A DNA stretch of 64,000 bases from Hofstenia miamia (GCA_004352715.1 SCFE01000016.1:2630402-2694401), one strand, 5' to 3'; positions 34,201 to 45,760 are shown, numbered from the stretch's first letter. Notes: generated from the letters alone by a model not told the origin. Numbers and translations are program-made.

Positions 34201-34401
34201 TGTCATTAAAAATATCAGTTTGCCTAAATCCTAAAAATCAAAGATTTTAACTTTTTGGTCTAAACAAATTGTCTAAGAAATTAATTTGCTCAATTTAGTT
34301 TTGCCAAAAATATTTCGTCGCTAGATGGCGTCCAATAGAATCACTTCATTTACATATGGCAAATAGCCATAGCTGTCCCTTGGCACGTCGTCGTGTCCAT
34401 C

Positions 34402-34931
34402 TTAACTACTAATACCTTTACGAAAACCATATTGTGTTTTGGAGTAGAGATCATGTTTACAAAGATGCTCGTTAATTTGATTAAAAAGCACTTGTTCAAA
34501 AATTTTGCTGATTGGAGAAGTGATCGAAATGGGTCTATAATTTTCACAATCTTCGGGATCACTTCTTTTAAATAATGGTGTTATATTTGCCAATTTTAAT
34601 TCATCTGGAAAAAATTATGTAAACATTTATGTAAAATGTAGCATATTGGTTCAGCTATTAAGTCACCTGAGAGTTTTAGGAACCACGTTGGTATTAGAGA
34701 GGGTCCACTGGATTTATTTTTTAAACATTGTATCGACTTTATGATTTCATATGTTGTTGCAAAACGAAAAGAGAAAGAGGTTGGAGTTCCTTTGGGTTTA
34801 TTAGGGCAAAAAGGTACATTCATACCGTTGTAGTTTCCTAAATGTAGGAAAACTTCATTGAAAGCATTGCAGATTTCCTTATTATTTGTAATGGATTTAT
34901 CTTTATAGTATATCTTTCTATTTCTTCGGTT
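34402..34931 (-). pseudogene. CR1/Jockey-like LINE RT fragment, minus strand
   Basis: On the minus strand, MNVPFCPNKPKGTPTSFSFR and SSGPSLIPTWFLKLSGDLIA (34823-34596) lead after a frameshift into MANITPLFKRSDPEDCENYR and YSKTQYGFRKG (34593-34402). It closely matches the 26517 copy and stops abruptly at both ends, with a gap on the 5' side. Confidence 0.85.
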
Positions 34932-35931
34932 NNNNNNNNNNNNNNNNNNNNNNNNNNNNNNNNNNNNNNNNNNNNNNNNNNNNNNNNNNNNNNNNNNNNN
35001 NNNNNNNNNNNNNNNNNNNNNNNNNNNNNNNNNNNNNNNNNNNNNNNNNNNNNNNNNNNNNNNNNNNNNNNNNNNNNNNNNNNNNNNNNNNNNNNNNNNN
35101 NNNNNNNNNNNNNNNNNNNNNNNNNNNNNNNNNNNNNNNNNNNNNNNNNNNNNNNNNNNNNNNNNNNNNNNNNNNNNNNNNNNNNNNNNNNNNNNNNNNN
35201 NNNNNNNNNNNNNNNNNNNNNNNNNNNNNNNNNNNNNNNNNNNNNNNNNNNNNNNNNNNNNNNNNNNNNNNNNNNNNNNNNNNNNNNNNNNNNNNNNNNN
35301 NNNNNNNNNNNNNNNNNNNNNNNNNNNNNNNNNNNNNNNNNNNNNNNNNNNNNNNNNNNNNNNNNNNNNNNNNNNNNNNNNNNNNNNNNNNNNNNNNNNN
35401 NNNNNNNNNNNNNNNNNNNNNNNNNNNNNNNNNNNNNNNNNNNNNNNNNNNNNNNNNNNNNNNNNNNNNNNNNNNNNNNNNNNNNNNNNNNNNNNNNNNN
35501 NNNNNNNNNNNNNNNNNNNNNNNNNNNNNNNNNNNNNNNNNNNNNNNNNNNNNNNNNNNNNNNNNNNNNNNNNNNNNNNNNNNNNNNNNNNNNNNNNNNN
35601 NNNNNNNNNNNNNNNNNNNNNNNNNNNNNNNNNNNNNNNNNNNNNNNNNNNNNNNNNNNNNNNNNNNNNNNNNNNNNNNNNNNNNNNNNNNNNNNNNNNN
35701 NNNNNNNNNNNNNNNNNNNNNNNNNNNNNNNNNNNNNNNNNNNNNNNNNNNNNNNNNNNNNNNNNNNNNNNNNNNNNNNNNNNNNNNNNNNNNNNNNNNN
35801 NNNNNNNNNNNNNNNNNNNNNNNNNNNNNNNNNNNNNNNNNNNNNNNNNNNNNNNNNNNNNNNNNNNNNNNNNNNNNNNNNNNNNNNNNNNNNNNNNNNN
35901 NNNNNNNNNNNNNNNNNNNNNNNNNNNNNNN
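34932..35931. other. Assembly gap, exactly 1000 N
   Basis: A placeholder gap of unknown true length. Confidence 0.99.
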
Positions 35932-35998
35932 TTCTAATCATCTGAACCTCGGCAGGTGATAACGACGGTCATGTTGAGAGAGTATCGGTATAACTTCG

Positions 35999-37014
35999 TC
36001 ACATGTTTATTGTCAGTGAAAGTAAGGCATGTTTTGAAGAGACAAGTTCAAAGGTGTTGGGCGGCATTTGTAAAAATGGTTGGTGTGCATTTGAGAACCA
36101 CTGTTGACGCGGTAATGGTAAGAGAAAAGATTTCAAGCTGGTGGTGTAGGTCTTTTCATCACATAATTGCTGATTAAATACGTGGTTTGGTGGCGTGTTA
36201 AAAAAGAATTTGATGGACCGTGCAAGCATTGCATAACCTTGTTTAGTGTAGTGGATTCCATTTTTCGTGAATAAACTTCTGTCAACAGAAGATCCTAAAT
36301 AAAAACAGTTAGAGTTGTTGAAAACGGTATAATTTAACAGCGTGGTGTTTTGTTTAATAAGTAAATTTAGTTCAATGGATTTTTTGTTTAACACCTCATC
36401 CTTAGGAAAAGAGCAAATTCACCAAAGAAAACTTTAGCTGAACTAAATTTAGTTTTAATAACATTAATTAATTTCTTATGCTTATCTGTAAAATCTTCTT
36501 TCTTTTGCATTAAGTCGTTTCTTCCTATTGTAATGAGAATTCTCTTTAAATTATTCAATTTGGCATAAAGCTGAATTACATCAGCTATGTCTTCAATGGT
36601 GGCTCCCAGATATGAATGAACACATGTAGAAATTGTTAGTAATCCCGGAGCTTTCGGGTGAAGCTAAATTGATGATCCAGTGGCAAGAAATTCAGCTTCT
36701 GCTCTCAAGTGTTTTGGGCGTTGTATCATCTTCATTTGTGTTTTAGATGGCGAATGATTAATTTCTGGAGTTACTTGTGTTTTAGATGGCGAATGATTAA
36801 TTTCTGGAGTTACTTGGGTAGTTTTGTTGGTGGATTCAGAAGGAGTTTCTTTGATGCCTGCTAGTATTTTGAACAGGATAATTAGTTCATCTCTGCCGAG
36901 ATTCTTGAGAGAAGCTAATAATTTAGTTTTGCTTAACTCCTCTTCAGGTAACGTAGCATTAACCGTGATAAGCACAGCATGCTTGCAAGGACCGACTGCT
37001 CGTGGTGAAAGCAT
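35999..37014 (-). pseudogene. LINE ORF1 with SGNH-esterase domain, minus strand, broken
   Basis: Three minus-strand pieces follow in order. 37014-36664 encodes an Asn/Ser-rich N-terminal region with a direct repeat TQVTPEINHSPSK twice, ending ATGSSI. The same frame continues past TAG with LGATIEDIADVIQLYA and RILITIGRNDLMQK, which has the GxND block of SGNH hydrolases. After a frameshift, 36394-35999 has FTKNGIHYTKQGYAMLARSI, matching the DxxH-x(3)-G terminal block. SGNH (GDSL-like) esterase domains are known in ORF1 of CR1-clade elements. One nonsense codon and one frameshift break it. Confidence 0.65.
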
Positions 37015-37025
37015 CAGTAATCATG

Positions 37026-39441
37026 CGAAGTAAATTTAGACCTTCTGCTATTGATATTGTTGACTATCTTAAGCAACTTAATCAATATTTTCAACACTAC
37101 TTAATTCAAAATGCTGCACATGAAACATTAAATGTAATTATTGGTGGCGACCTTAATTTACCTGACACTGATTGGTGTTTCATTTATGTGTCTGCATACA
37201 TTTGACTACTCTCTGCTTAACTGTTTTGTTGATATGCATCTTGAGCAGTTAATCGATTTTTCTACTCATATTTGTGGTAACATTCTTGACGTAGTTCTTT
37301 GTAAACCTAAATTAATTTCCATCCCTAACGTAATCACTGCAACAGATCACTTTTCTGACCATGCTATAATTGTTTTTTTGAGCTTCTATAATGACAGGTC
37401 CGCTTGATATTGACAAAATTCTCAGAATATCTACACCCAATACATTTGACTATAATTATTACTCATATTCACAATGTAATAATGAAGACCTTTCTATTTC
37501 CCTTGCCCAATCTTTATTTTCATTTGAAATTCATTCTAATGACATTAATTCTATTTTGATTTGGTATGAAAAACTATCTACCATATTTCCAATATTGTTC
37601 CCACAAAACGAACCGGCAGACATATCTTACCTAACTATTGGACATCGCATACTGTTCACATTTACAACAAATTGATGTCAATTTACGAAAAGCTTCTTGC
37701 AAGGAAATCTTCAGAATTAAAACTAAAATACTACAAAACAACCAAAGATCTACTAAATTCTATTGAACTTGATCAGTTAATTTATGTAGAAAGCTTCACA
37801 GATGCTTCAGATATAAATTTGTGTTAAAATCTTATTCGATCTTTATCCCCAAAATCCATGCCCAAACCAATGTATCTAGATAAAGATTGTGCAATTTCAG
37901 ATTGTGAAATCTCTAACAAATTTAATCGTTAATCCTCTGTTTTTTCACCGAGTTGTAATTATTTCCCAAAATTTTCTAAAAATTCAAATGCCTTGAACTT
38001 AATATTGACCACCGAACATGTTACCAAACATTTATCTAAATGCAATTCAAAAGTATGTGGTCCAGACTACATTCCCGGGTCATTTCTAAGAAAGCATGCT
38101 TCATATTTGGCTCCTAGAAATTATGGAAAACTTCTTATATTTACCCTTTACACAAACGTGGACCAAAAAATGTAATTAGAGATTATCGTCTTATTGGCAT
38201 TTTATGTAAAATCTATTACTATTTGTACTTATTATATTCGATGCACTTTTTTCAATAATTAAAGAATAACTAACGTACTCTTAATTGGGATTTGTTTGAA
38301 AAAGCTCAACAGTAACTCAACTTCTTATTTTAATGGATCAATTGTACTCCGATTTTGATGGAAATATGTCACATGGACTCCTTTTAGAAAAGTGATCAGA
38401 TTGAATGTTCCACATAATTTTCTAAATTTAATTGCATCATACCTATTAAATAGAACTCAACAGGTTATTGTAAACAACACAAAATCTGAATTGCTACAAG
38501 TTACTAATCAGGTGTACCACAGGGATCTGTACTTGGACCTCTACTTTTTATTTCCTTTATTAATGATTTACCTGATTCATGCATTGATACAATGCCACTT
38601 CTATTTGCTGATGATACAAATATAATAGGTCAAAACTACACTGATTTATAATCAGATCTGTGTTTGTTGTGGATAAAAGAAAACAGAATGGAATTTAGCT
38701 TTGATAAATTTCAACTATTTACTATAATGTCTCCATAAACTACTATTCAGTTAAGTAATGATGTAAGATTAGTTTCTTCATATTCTGTTAAAGATCTTGG
38801 CGTTACTATCTCCAATAACTTTTCTTGGAGTGAACATATATCAAAGAAATTGAAATCATGTAACAAGTCTTTTATTTCTATCATAAGAAGTACAGCCATT
38901 CAATACTAACTTCAAAATAAAAAAGAATCTCTATAATTAATTGATTTTACTGGTTCTTCTTTATGCTTACTCAATTTGGTATGCAAATAAAAGTGATGTG
39001 AATCATAAACATTTCAAAGAAAATATTCTCGTTGAATGATACAACAAGAAAATTACAAGTCTTGTTTAATTCTACTAATAAATTTGCCTATCTCTTTTAA
39101 ACTTCAACTTTTTGATCTTTTTCTTTTAAATAGGGTCCTAAACAATAAATTTGATTTTAAAATCTATAACTTTGTATCCTTTAATACTGTACGTTATTCA
39201 AATTTAAGAAGTTCAAATCACACTATCTTTGAATTTGTTAGAAAATCAAATACATTTCAATATTTTTCCAAATGTGATTCCACTAGAAAATTTCATTCAT
39301 TTGAAAACCTCTATGAATCTTCTTAGTGCACCAAAAGATGTAAATCGCAATTTAAAAGACTTTTTTTGCTTTTTTGGAAGTTTTTCAAAGCAAATTATAC
39401 AATTGAAGATCCTTCACCGTTTATATCGTCTGCCCTTGTAA
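37026..39441 (+). pseudogene. Second APE-type LINE, decayed (endonuclease, RT, C-terminus)
   Basis: Pieces in order are: APE with VIIGGDLNLPDTDW, LEQLIDFSTHICGNILDVVL and HFSDHAIIVF (37026-37400); a linker; RT entry VTKHLSKCNSKVCGPDYIPG (38020-38100); SYLLNRTQQVIVNN then, after a one-base shift, [14 protein letters not shown] and LLFADDTNI (38430-38630); and a C-terminal region LFLLNRVLNNKFDFKIYN (39036-39326). Many stops and frameshifts show it is old. FADD and SGVPQGS differ from the TTATC-tailed family, so this is a separate lineage. It is head-to-head with the SGNH ORF1. Confidence 0.75.
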
Positions 39442-40415
39442 TACATGTCGCGCAAAATAAGGATTAAGCTTTTATTAATACAGTCTAATATGTTTGTAAG
39501 ATAAATTTTTGTTTAAATAAAAGTCTCTTAAAAATAATAGCAATATTATTAATAATAATTATTATTATTATAGCGCCGCTGAATAACTTGGACTTTTCAT
39601 AGCGCCTCTGAATATCATTTTTTGGACTATTATAGTGGCGCTGAATACATGAACTATTATAGNGAGTTGTATTCATTCACTCGTAAGTTTTCTAACTGTG
39701 CAGTTTACCCCATTTTCATTGTTTGAAGCCATGAAGAGTGGGCATGTATTATTTGAAATTTTAGGGAATGTGTTCAAGAATATTTACTTTATCAAACAAT
39801 TGCTGGTTTTAATTGAAGAAAAACTTTACATTCTTACAGTACGCCACTCAAATGCAGTGTTTAACTCTCTTCCACCACACACACGAAAGGCCTTTAACTG
39901 GTATGTGCAGAACTTTCATCATATAGCAATTACAGAAGACAATCTCACAAATGAACAAATGTTTCAATTTTCGATTCACATGAGAGAGAATACAATGTTT
40001 TGGGGATGTGATGGTATGAACCAAATGTGATTCCACTAGAAAATTTCATTCATTTGAAAACCTCTATGAATCTTCTTAGTGCACCAAAAGATGTAAATCG
40101 CAATTTAAAAGACTTTTTTTGCTTTTTTGGAAGTTTTTCAAAGCAAATTATACAATTGAAGATCCTTCACCGTTTATATCGTCTGCCCTTGTAATACATG
40201 TCGCGCAAAATAAGGATTAAGCTTTTATTAATACAGTCTAATATGTTTGTAAGATAAATTTTTGTTTAAATAAAAGTCTCTTAAAAATAATAGCAATATT
40301 ATTAATAATAATTATTATTATTATAGCGCCGCTGAATAACTTGGACTTTTCATAGCGCCTCTGAATATCATTTTTTGGACTATTATAGTGGCGCTGAATA
40401 CATGAACTATTATAG
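39268..40415. repeat. 395-bp segment 39268-39662 repeated at 40021-40415
   Basis: The copies look identical. The left copy ends at a single N (39663). The 357 bp between them (39664-40020) is unrelated sequence. This pattern is typical of one contig end placed twice. Confidence 0.8.
39698..40030 (+). CDS. Unrecognised open frame inside duplicated junction
   Basis: A 110-codon frame with regions such as ILTVRHSNAVFNSLPPHTRK and NLTNEQMFQFSIHMREN. Its last few residues run into the duplicated segment. It is not AT-biased like random frames nearby and could be an exon or transposon piece. No family is recognised. Confidence 0.2.
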   Translation: MQFTPFSLFEAMKSGHVLFEILGNVFKNIYFIKQLLVLIEEKLYILTVRHSNAVFNSLPPHTRKAFNWYVQNFHHIAITEDNLTNEQMFQFSIHMRENTMFWGCDGMNQM

Positions 40416-40460
40416 CGCCGCTAAATATTTTTCGTAAAAAAAAATAGCGCCTCTGAATAC
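40324..40460. repeat. Degenerate array of TAGCGCCnCTGAATA words
   Basis: Five related words start at 40324, 40353, 40386, 40413 and 40445, spaced 29, 33, 27 and 32 bp. The third is altered to TAGTGGCGCTGAATA. The spacers are unrelated and AT-rich. Part of the array is also in the duplicate at 39571-39662. Words and spacers are too variable for CRISPR. Confidence 0.6.
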
Positions 40461-40644
40461 TAAATTATTATTAGCAAACATTTTAAAAAAATTTTGGAAA
40501 AAACAGCAAATTTAACAAACAATAACATTAATAACATGCAATAATAACTATGATTGTAAAGTTTTCCACAAATTGCGTACAATTGAACCTATTTGAAAAT
40601 AAATTTTGTAATAATTCAAAGAGAAGGGAAAGACAAAGAAGAAT

Positions 40645-40789
40645 CCCTTCAAGAATAATACAGTACAAAACAAAGGTCTAAGTTTTTCTTAAGAAATTCC
40701 CCAAATAAAAATAACGGGGGACATTTTTTGCAAGTGTTGTTGAACTTTTGTTACAATCTTGTAGTGCTGTGTGTGTAGAGGTGTTACGC
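40645..40789. repeat. 145-bp repeat, identical to 20229-20373
   Basis: It is a second copy of the segment found in the last ClC intron and ends at the 555-N gap. Confidence 0.8.
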
Positions 40790-41344
40790 NNNNNNNNNNN
40801 NNNNNNNNNNNNNNNNNNNNNNNNNNNNNNNNNNNNNNNNNNNNNNNNNNNNNNNNNNNNNNNNNNNNNNNNNNNNNNNNNNNNNNNNNNNNNNNNNNNN
40901 NNNNNNNNNNNNNNNNNNNNNNNNNNNNNNNNNNNNNNNNNNNNNNNNNNNNNNNNNNNNNNNNNNNNNNNNNNNNNNNNNNNNNNNNNNNNNNNNNNNN
41001 NNNNNNNNNNNNNNNNNNNNNNNNNNNNNNNNNNNNNNNNNNNNNNNNNNNNNNNNNNNNNNNNNNNNNNNNNNNNNNNNNNNNNNNNNNNNNNNNNNNN
41101 NNNNNNNNNNNNNNNNNNNNNNNNNNNNNNNNNNNNNNNNNNNNNNNNNNNNNNNNNNNNNNNNNNNNNNNNNNNNNNNNNNNNNNNNNNNNNNNNNNNN
41201 NNNNNNNNNNNNNNNNNNNNNNNNNNNNNNNNNNNNNNNNNNNNNNNNNNNNNNNNNNNNNNNNNNNNNNNNNNNNNNNNNNNNNNNNNNNNNNNNNNNN
41301 NNNNNNNNNNNNNNNNNNNNNNNNNNNNNNNNNNNNNNNNNNNN
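40790..41344. other. Assembly gap, 555 N
   Basis: A run of 555 N between a short repeat and the R2/R4-like element. Confidence 0.99.
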
Positions 41345-42657
41345 AGCATGGGAAAGAAGAATTGAGAATAAAGTGGCAAAGATTAGGCAGCAAATAGGGA
41401 CAAAAAGGTGGTGCAGGACAGGTGCAGGGTAGGTAAAGGGAAGAAAATAGAAACTGCAAGAGAAGAGTTAAAGCAAAGATTAGCTGCAAAACCTGAGAAA
41501 CTAAGAAAATATAGGGCAAGAGCAAAGCAAGCAAGAGACAGCATGAAGTTTGAGGCACAAGAAGGACGATTCTACAAAGAACTAGATGCAGGAGAAAAGG
41601 CTACAGCTACAGCAGGCGAGAATGCAGTAAGGTTTTGGGAGAATATATGGGAAAGTGTGGGACGAAAGATAGATGCAGAGGGAAGTCAGGCAAGAAGAAG
41701 AAGTAATCACAACTGCAAAGCTGAAGGAGCCTCTAAAGAAGAAGGAAGACAAACTTGGCAATGGCATGGATAGACTACAGGAAGGCATATGACAGCATAT
41801 CACAAAAGTGGATATTGAAGACGTTAGAGGCGAATGGAGTTTTGCAGAAATAGGTTGAGTTTCTAGAGAGAGAGATGGGAAAGTGGCAGACTGAGATAGA
41901 TGGGCATAGGTTGAGGTTTAGACGGGGTATATTCCAGGGAGACAGCTTAGCGCCACTACTGTTTGTAGTTAGCTTAATACCTATAACAGAAAAGATAAAG
42001 GAGACAGGCATAGGGTATAAGATGGAGAAGAATGGTAGAGCAGTGAGTCACCTGTGGTACATGAACGACCTGAAGATGTATGCTAGTTCAAGGAAGATGT
42101 TGCAGAAGCAAGTGGAGACATTGGAGAAGGCAAGCAGAGATTCAGGGGTGGAATTTGGATTGGGAAAGTGTGCAGCAGTGACAATGACTAGAGGCAAGTG
42201 TGTGGATGGGGANAGCAGGAGACAAGTGGTATGAGCACAAGCCACAGGGCGTCATAGAAAATGAGAAGGTTAAGATACTGTGGGACTTCAACATACAGAC
42301 AAGCAAGGTGATGGAAGCACGGAGGCCAGACATAGTAATGGTAGACAAAGAGAAAAGATTAGGAACAGTCATAGACATAGCAGTACCAAAGGACAGGAAT
42401 GTAGAAAGCAAGGAGAAAGAGAAGATAGACAAGTACAGAGAGTTAGCAGAGGAAATAGAAAGGCTGTGGAAGTTAAAGAAGGTTGAAGTAGTCCCGGTAG
42501 TTGTAGGAGCACTAGGAGCAGTCAGTAAGAAGCATAAAAGATACTTGGAGGTGTTGGGGTACCAAAATATGTAGGAGCAGTAGCACAGAAGGCAGCATTG
42601 TTAGAAACTGGTGAGTTCCCGAGCTGAGAGGGATACCAGCATGAAGCTGTGAGAAGT
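41345..42657 (+). pseudogene. R2/R4-like non-LTR retrotransposon: RT and restriction-like endonuclease, inactive
   Basis: The N-terminal linker has RKYRARAKQARDSMKFEAQE and AVRFWENIWESVGRKID. After a frameshift, RT motif A reads AWIDYRKAYDSI, motif B RRGIFQGDSLAPLLFVVSL, and motif C SHLWYMNDLKMYA, where Asn replaces the first catalytic Asp of YMDD. GVEFGLGKCAAVTMTRGK follows. A stop interrupts near 41850. After a single N at 42213 the frame 42200-42574 gives EARRPDIVMVDKEKRLGTVI and DIAVP, the PD-(D/E)xK-like endonuclease of R2/R4-clade elements, then VEVVPVVVGALGAV. The region between RT and nuclease is missing. The + strand is strikingly purine-rich compared with its neighbours. The 3' end runs into (AAT)n. 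Confidence 0.85.
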
Positions 42658-42842
42658 AATAATAATAATNNNNNNNNNNNNNNNNNNNNNNNNNNNNNNN
42701 NNNNNNNNNNNNNNNNNNNNNNNNNNNNNNNNNNNNNNNNNNNNNNNNNNNNNNNNNNNNNNNNNNNNNNNNNNNNNNNNNNNNNNNNNNNNNNNNNNNN
42801 NNNNNNNNNNNNNNNNNNNNNNNNNNNNNNNNNNNNNNNNNN

Positions 42843-42875
<33 letters not shown>

Positions 42876-42876
42876 G
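42658..42876. repeat. (AAT)n tract containing a 173-N gap
   Basis: AAT repeats occur on both sides of the gap at 42670-42842. The left side abuts the 3' end of the R2/R4-like element, and the right side abuts the 3' end of a minus-strand LINE whose own tail is (TTA)n. The junction is ambiguous. Confidence 0.85.
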
Positions 42877-43536
42877 AGTCAGAGCAAATTTATTGCGCAT
42901 TATATGTATACAAAATACTAAAAACTAACACATGACAAAAAAATAAAACATAAACAAATAGTTAACTACAAATTAATATGTACAATATATAATAATATAA
43001 TCAATGTTTGAGTGAATGTTTGTGTAGGTGCTCAATGTTGGATGTATGTTTCGAATGCATGAAGTGTATTACCGTCCCCTAATGTATATTGTTTTATTAG
43101 AAGAAATTGTTTCAATTTTTTCTAAACTTTTTATAGTTTTTTTCTATTCGCGTTTCATAATCTAAATTATTCCACAATTTAATTGATATGTGATGAAAGC
43201 CATTATAATTTTATCTAAACACAGAAATTTTTGCGATCGCTCATTTAATTTAATATAGTCATTAAGGTTTAGAGTTTTTATACACCAATTAAATGTCTTT
43301 GATAGAAGCATACGATATTTCGAATTTAGGTTAGTTAAAAGAAAGGAACAATATTGAAAATGAGATACAGAAAGCATGTATTAGTTGTTTATGATAATTG
43401 CTTGATATTACATTACGTAAGTGATAAGATATCTAATGCCTGCAGTCATTTTTTGAATCTTCTTCAGCAGAAATTTTTCAAGTGTTAATTCATTATCTAT
43501 CTCCACTCCTAAACAGCTGACTGATTCACTTTGCTT

Positions 43537-43540
<4 letters not shown>
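42877..43540 (-). pseudogene. LINE 3' end with (TTA)n tail, minus strand
   Basis: On the minus strand it reads VSCLGVEIDNELTLEKFLLK, KIQKMTAGIRYL, then HFQYCSFLLTNLNSKYRMLL (43377-43162) and a C-terminal LxNxL-like region, followed by a 3' UTR and (TTA)n tail. It is a decayed RT C-terminal region from an APE-type LINE distinct from the TTATC-tailed family. Confidence 0.65.

Positions 43541-43570
<30 letters not shown>
43538..43570. repeat. (TAA)n microsatellite
   Basis: A simple trinucleotide run at the 5' edge of the preceding minus-strand LINE fragment. Confidence 0.9.
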
Positions 43571-44690
43571 GTATCAAGATATGGTGCTTATGGTATCATC
43601 CATTTTACCATGAGATAGTCAAACAATGCTTACAAATGCAAGTGCTTATTAACACATGGTTTAATCAATATCGCTTACCCTGAAATGAAACAGGTGAAAA
43701 CAGTTCAGAATTCGTTATATATCTCATTTTTGAACAAACTTCTTAGCTGTTGATTAGAAAATTTAATGCTTTTATTTAGCAGAGATGGGCGCCCAATAAA
43801 GTAGGCTGAGCAACATCCATAGAACTGGATTAGACTGTATAATATTCCATGTAGAACTCCTATAAGGCCTATAGAATTGCAAAACCCGTATATGATGAAA
43901 GCAGTATTGTGAAATCATCTATCTGCAAAAAGGTTAATTATGAGACACAACCTAAACTAAAATTTAATAAAAACAATAAAAAAACTGAAACACATTTAAC
44001 GTTATAAAAACATAATAAAACGTAATAAAAAAGGGTCAACGTTAGAGAGAATAACTAATCAATGTTCCTTTTTATGACACATTTGTTTGTTTTGATATAG
44101 CTTTAGTTATCAATCGACTCAGCCGTCTAAATTTTCCGGCGGCTGGCTGACCTAAAATATGTCGATGGCGGCTCAGTTTTTTAATAGATTTTTTAAAATA
44201 GTCTTATTAAAAAGTTTGTAAATTTTTCTGATTTTTCTTGATAGCTATTTTCACAGATGATACTCAAGCTCCAATTTCACATTCTTTCAAGTTTATTCTT
44301 TGAAATTTAGTGGTATTTAATTAAATCAACATGTACACACAAATCTATACATGTACAATAAATATTTAGTAATGAAAATTATAGTACTGATGTTTTCATA
44401 AAGTAGAATTTATTTAAACCACATTAAAAAAGTGGTCAACTTCAATACAGCACGTCGTAGTGAATTAGGCCTTCTTCTTGATAGCAAATAAAAAAACTTC
44501 ATCTACATGAGCATGTTGATGTTTGTATGTCCAAATTTGCCATAATATTTCCTATGTCTTCTGTTATTCAAAAATAATTGCAAGTATTTGGGCTTTTTAA
44601 CGTTCCATTTGTATAGAAGGCATGAAACCATTTTTCTAATGAAGATTCATCGTCTATTGTCCCCAAAATGCATTTGTCTGCTGGATGATA
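43571..44690. other. Stretch without recognised gene
   Basis: AT-rich. A short GC-rich patch (GCCGTCTAAATTTTCCGGCG, near 44120-44140) stands out, but no transposon ends were found around it. Confidence 0.4.
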
Positions 44691-44699
44691 ATGTTTAGA

Positions 44700-45089
44700 C
44701 ACTGTCTAAACTATACCACCACATGTGGTTACTTTCACGGAAGCATAAGGGCTTTGCCAAGTTTGCCAACGATGTCTCCAGTGGATTTACCTGCAACACC
44801 TTTGAATTCAACTGCAAGGGGCTGAAATATATAGCCTTCTTGAACAATGTCGCAATATTTAGCTGTTTTTCGAGATTCAGCAACTGTTGCAGCCTTAGCA
44901 GGAGCGAAAGTCGAAATTCGTTTGGGAGCAATTGCAACAACTCTTCATATAGATGTTAAATATGAATAATCTTAGTACTGAACCTTGTGGGATTCCAGTG
45001 TTATTTATCATTGAATGAGATGTTATGTTGTCAATTTTTACATATTTTTGTCTGTTATTTAAGTATGATCTAATAAAATTTATTGCCAA
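44700..45089 (-). pseudogene. Retroelement remnants, minus strand
   Basis: 45089-44895 encodes FIRSYLNNRQKYVKID and NTGIPQGSVL, an RT fragment around motif B. Downstream, in another frame, KTAKYCDIVQEGYIFQPLAV and KSTGDIVGKLGKAL resemble a C-terminal segment sometimes found after RT in invertebrate LINE-like proteins. The two pieces join without the catalytic YxDD region. Confidence 0.5.
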
Positions 45090-45760
45090 TTCTTCAAAAT
45101 TGCATATTTGTTTTATGTTACACCATTATATGTATCTCAGTGTTGATCAAAGTGGATGATCAATGGCATGACAAGAACTTCAGAATTGTAGAAATACTTC
45201 GAAGAAATATCTCCTAAGGTGCATTTAAATATTTGAGTTTTTAGTTTTTTTTATTTTAAAAACAACTTTTTTATGCGAAGTAATTGCAAATATCTCACTG
45301 AGTATTGGTCTTTATTTGAATCAATGACCCTCAAATTGATGCTTAGGCATCAAAATTTGTTTAATATGTTTTATATAGTCATTCACAATAAATATAACAC
45401 GAATTTCAGTATTAAATCTACAATTGTGCTCTGCTAATGTCAGATCATGCTAATGTCGTTTATGTCTAAATTTAGATATTTTTGTGTTTCATTTTTTAAA
45501 ATTCCAAGAATTATAACCGCTAACATATCATACAATATTTCTTAAAATTGTTGCTTTGTGTTACGCAGCGGTAGTGTTTCTACTTCACACAATAAATTAA
45601 GTTTTTTTCTTTTTCAATCATAGGAAGAACATGTCACTCCTTAGACTCGACGAACTCTGCCGTCATATTTGGCGTGCTTGTGCTGAACCTGGGTGGCCTG
45701 CCTACAGAAAAAAAATATCTTTTCAGTTGCTACAGCTATGTGCTTTACAACGCTGTATCT

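Noticed and set aside
40324-40460. Array of short repeats as a CRISPR
   Set aside because: Words are degenerate, spacing varies, and the setting is clearly animal nuclear DNA with no cas genes.
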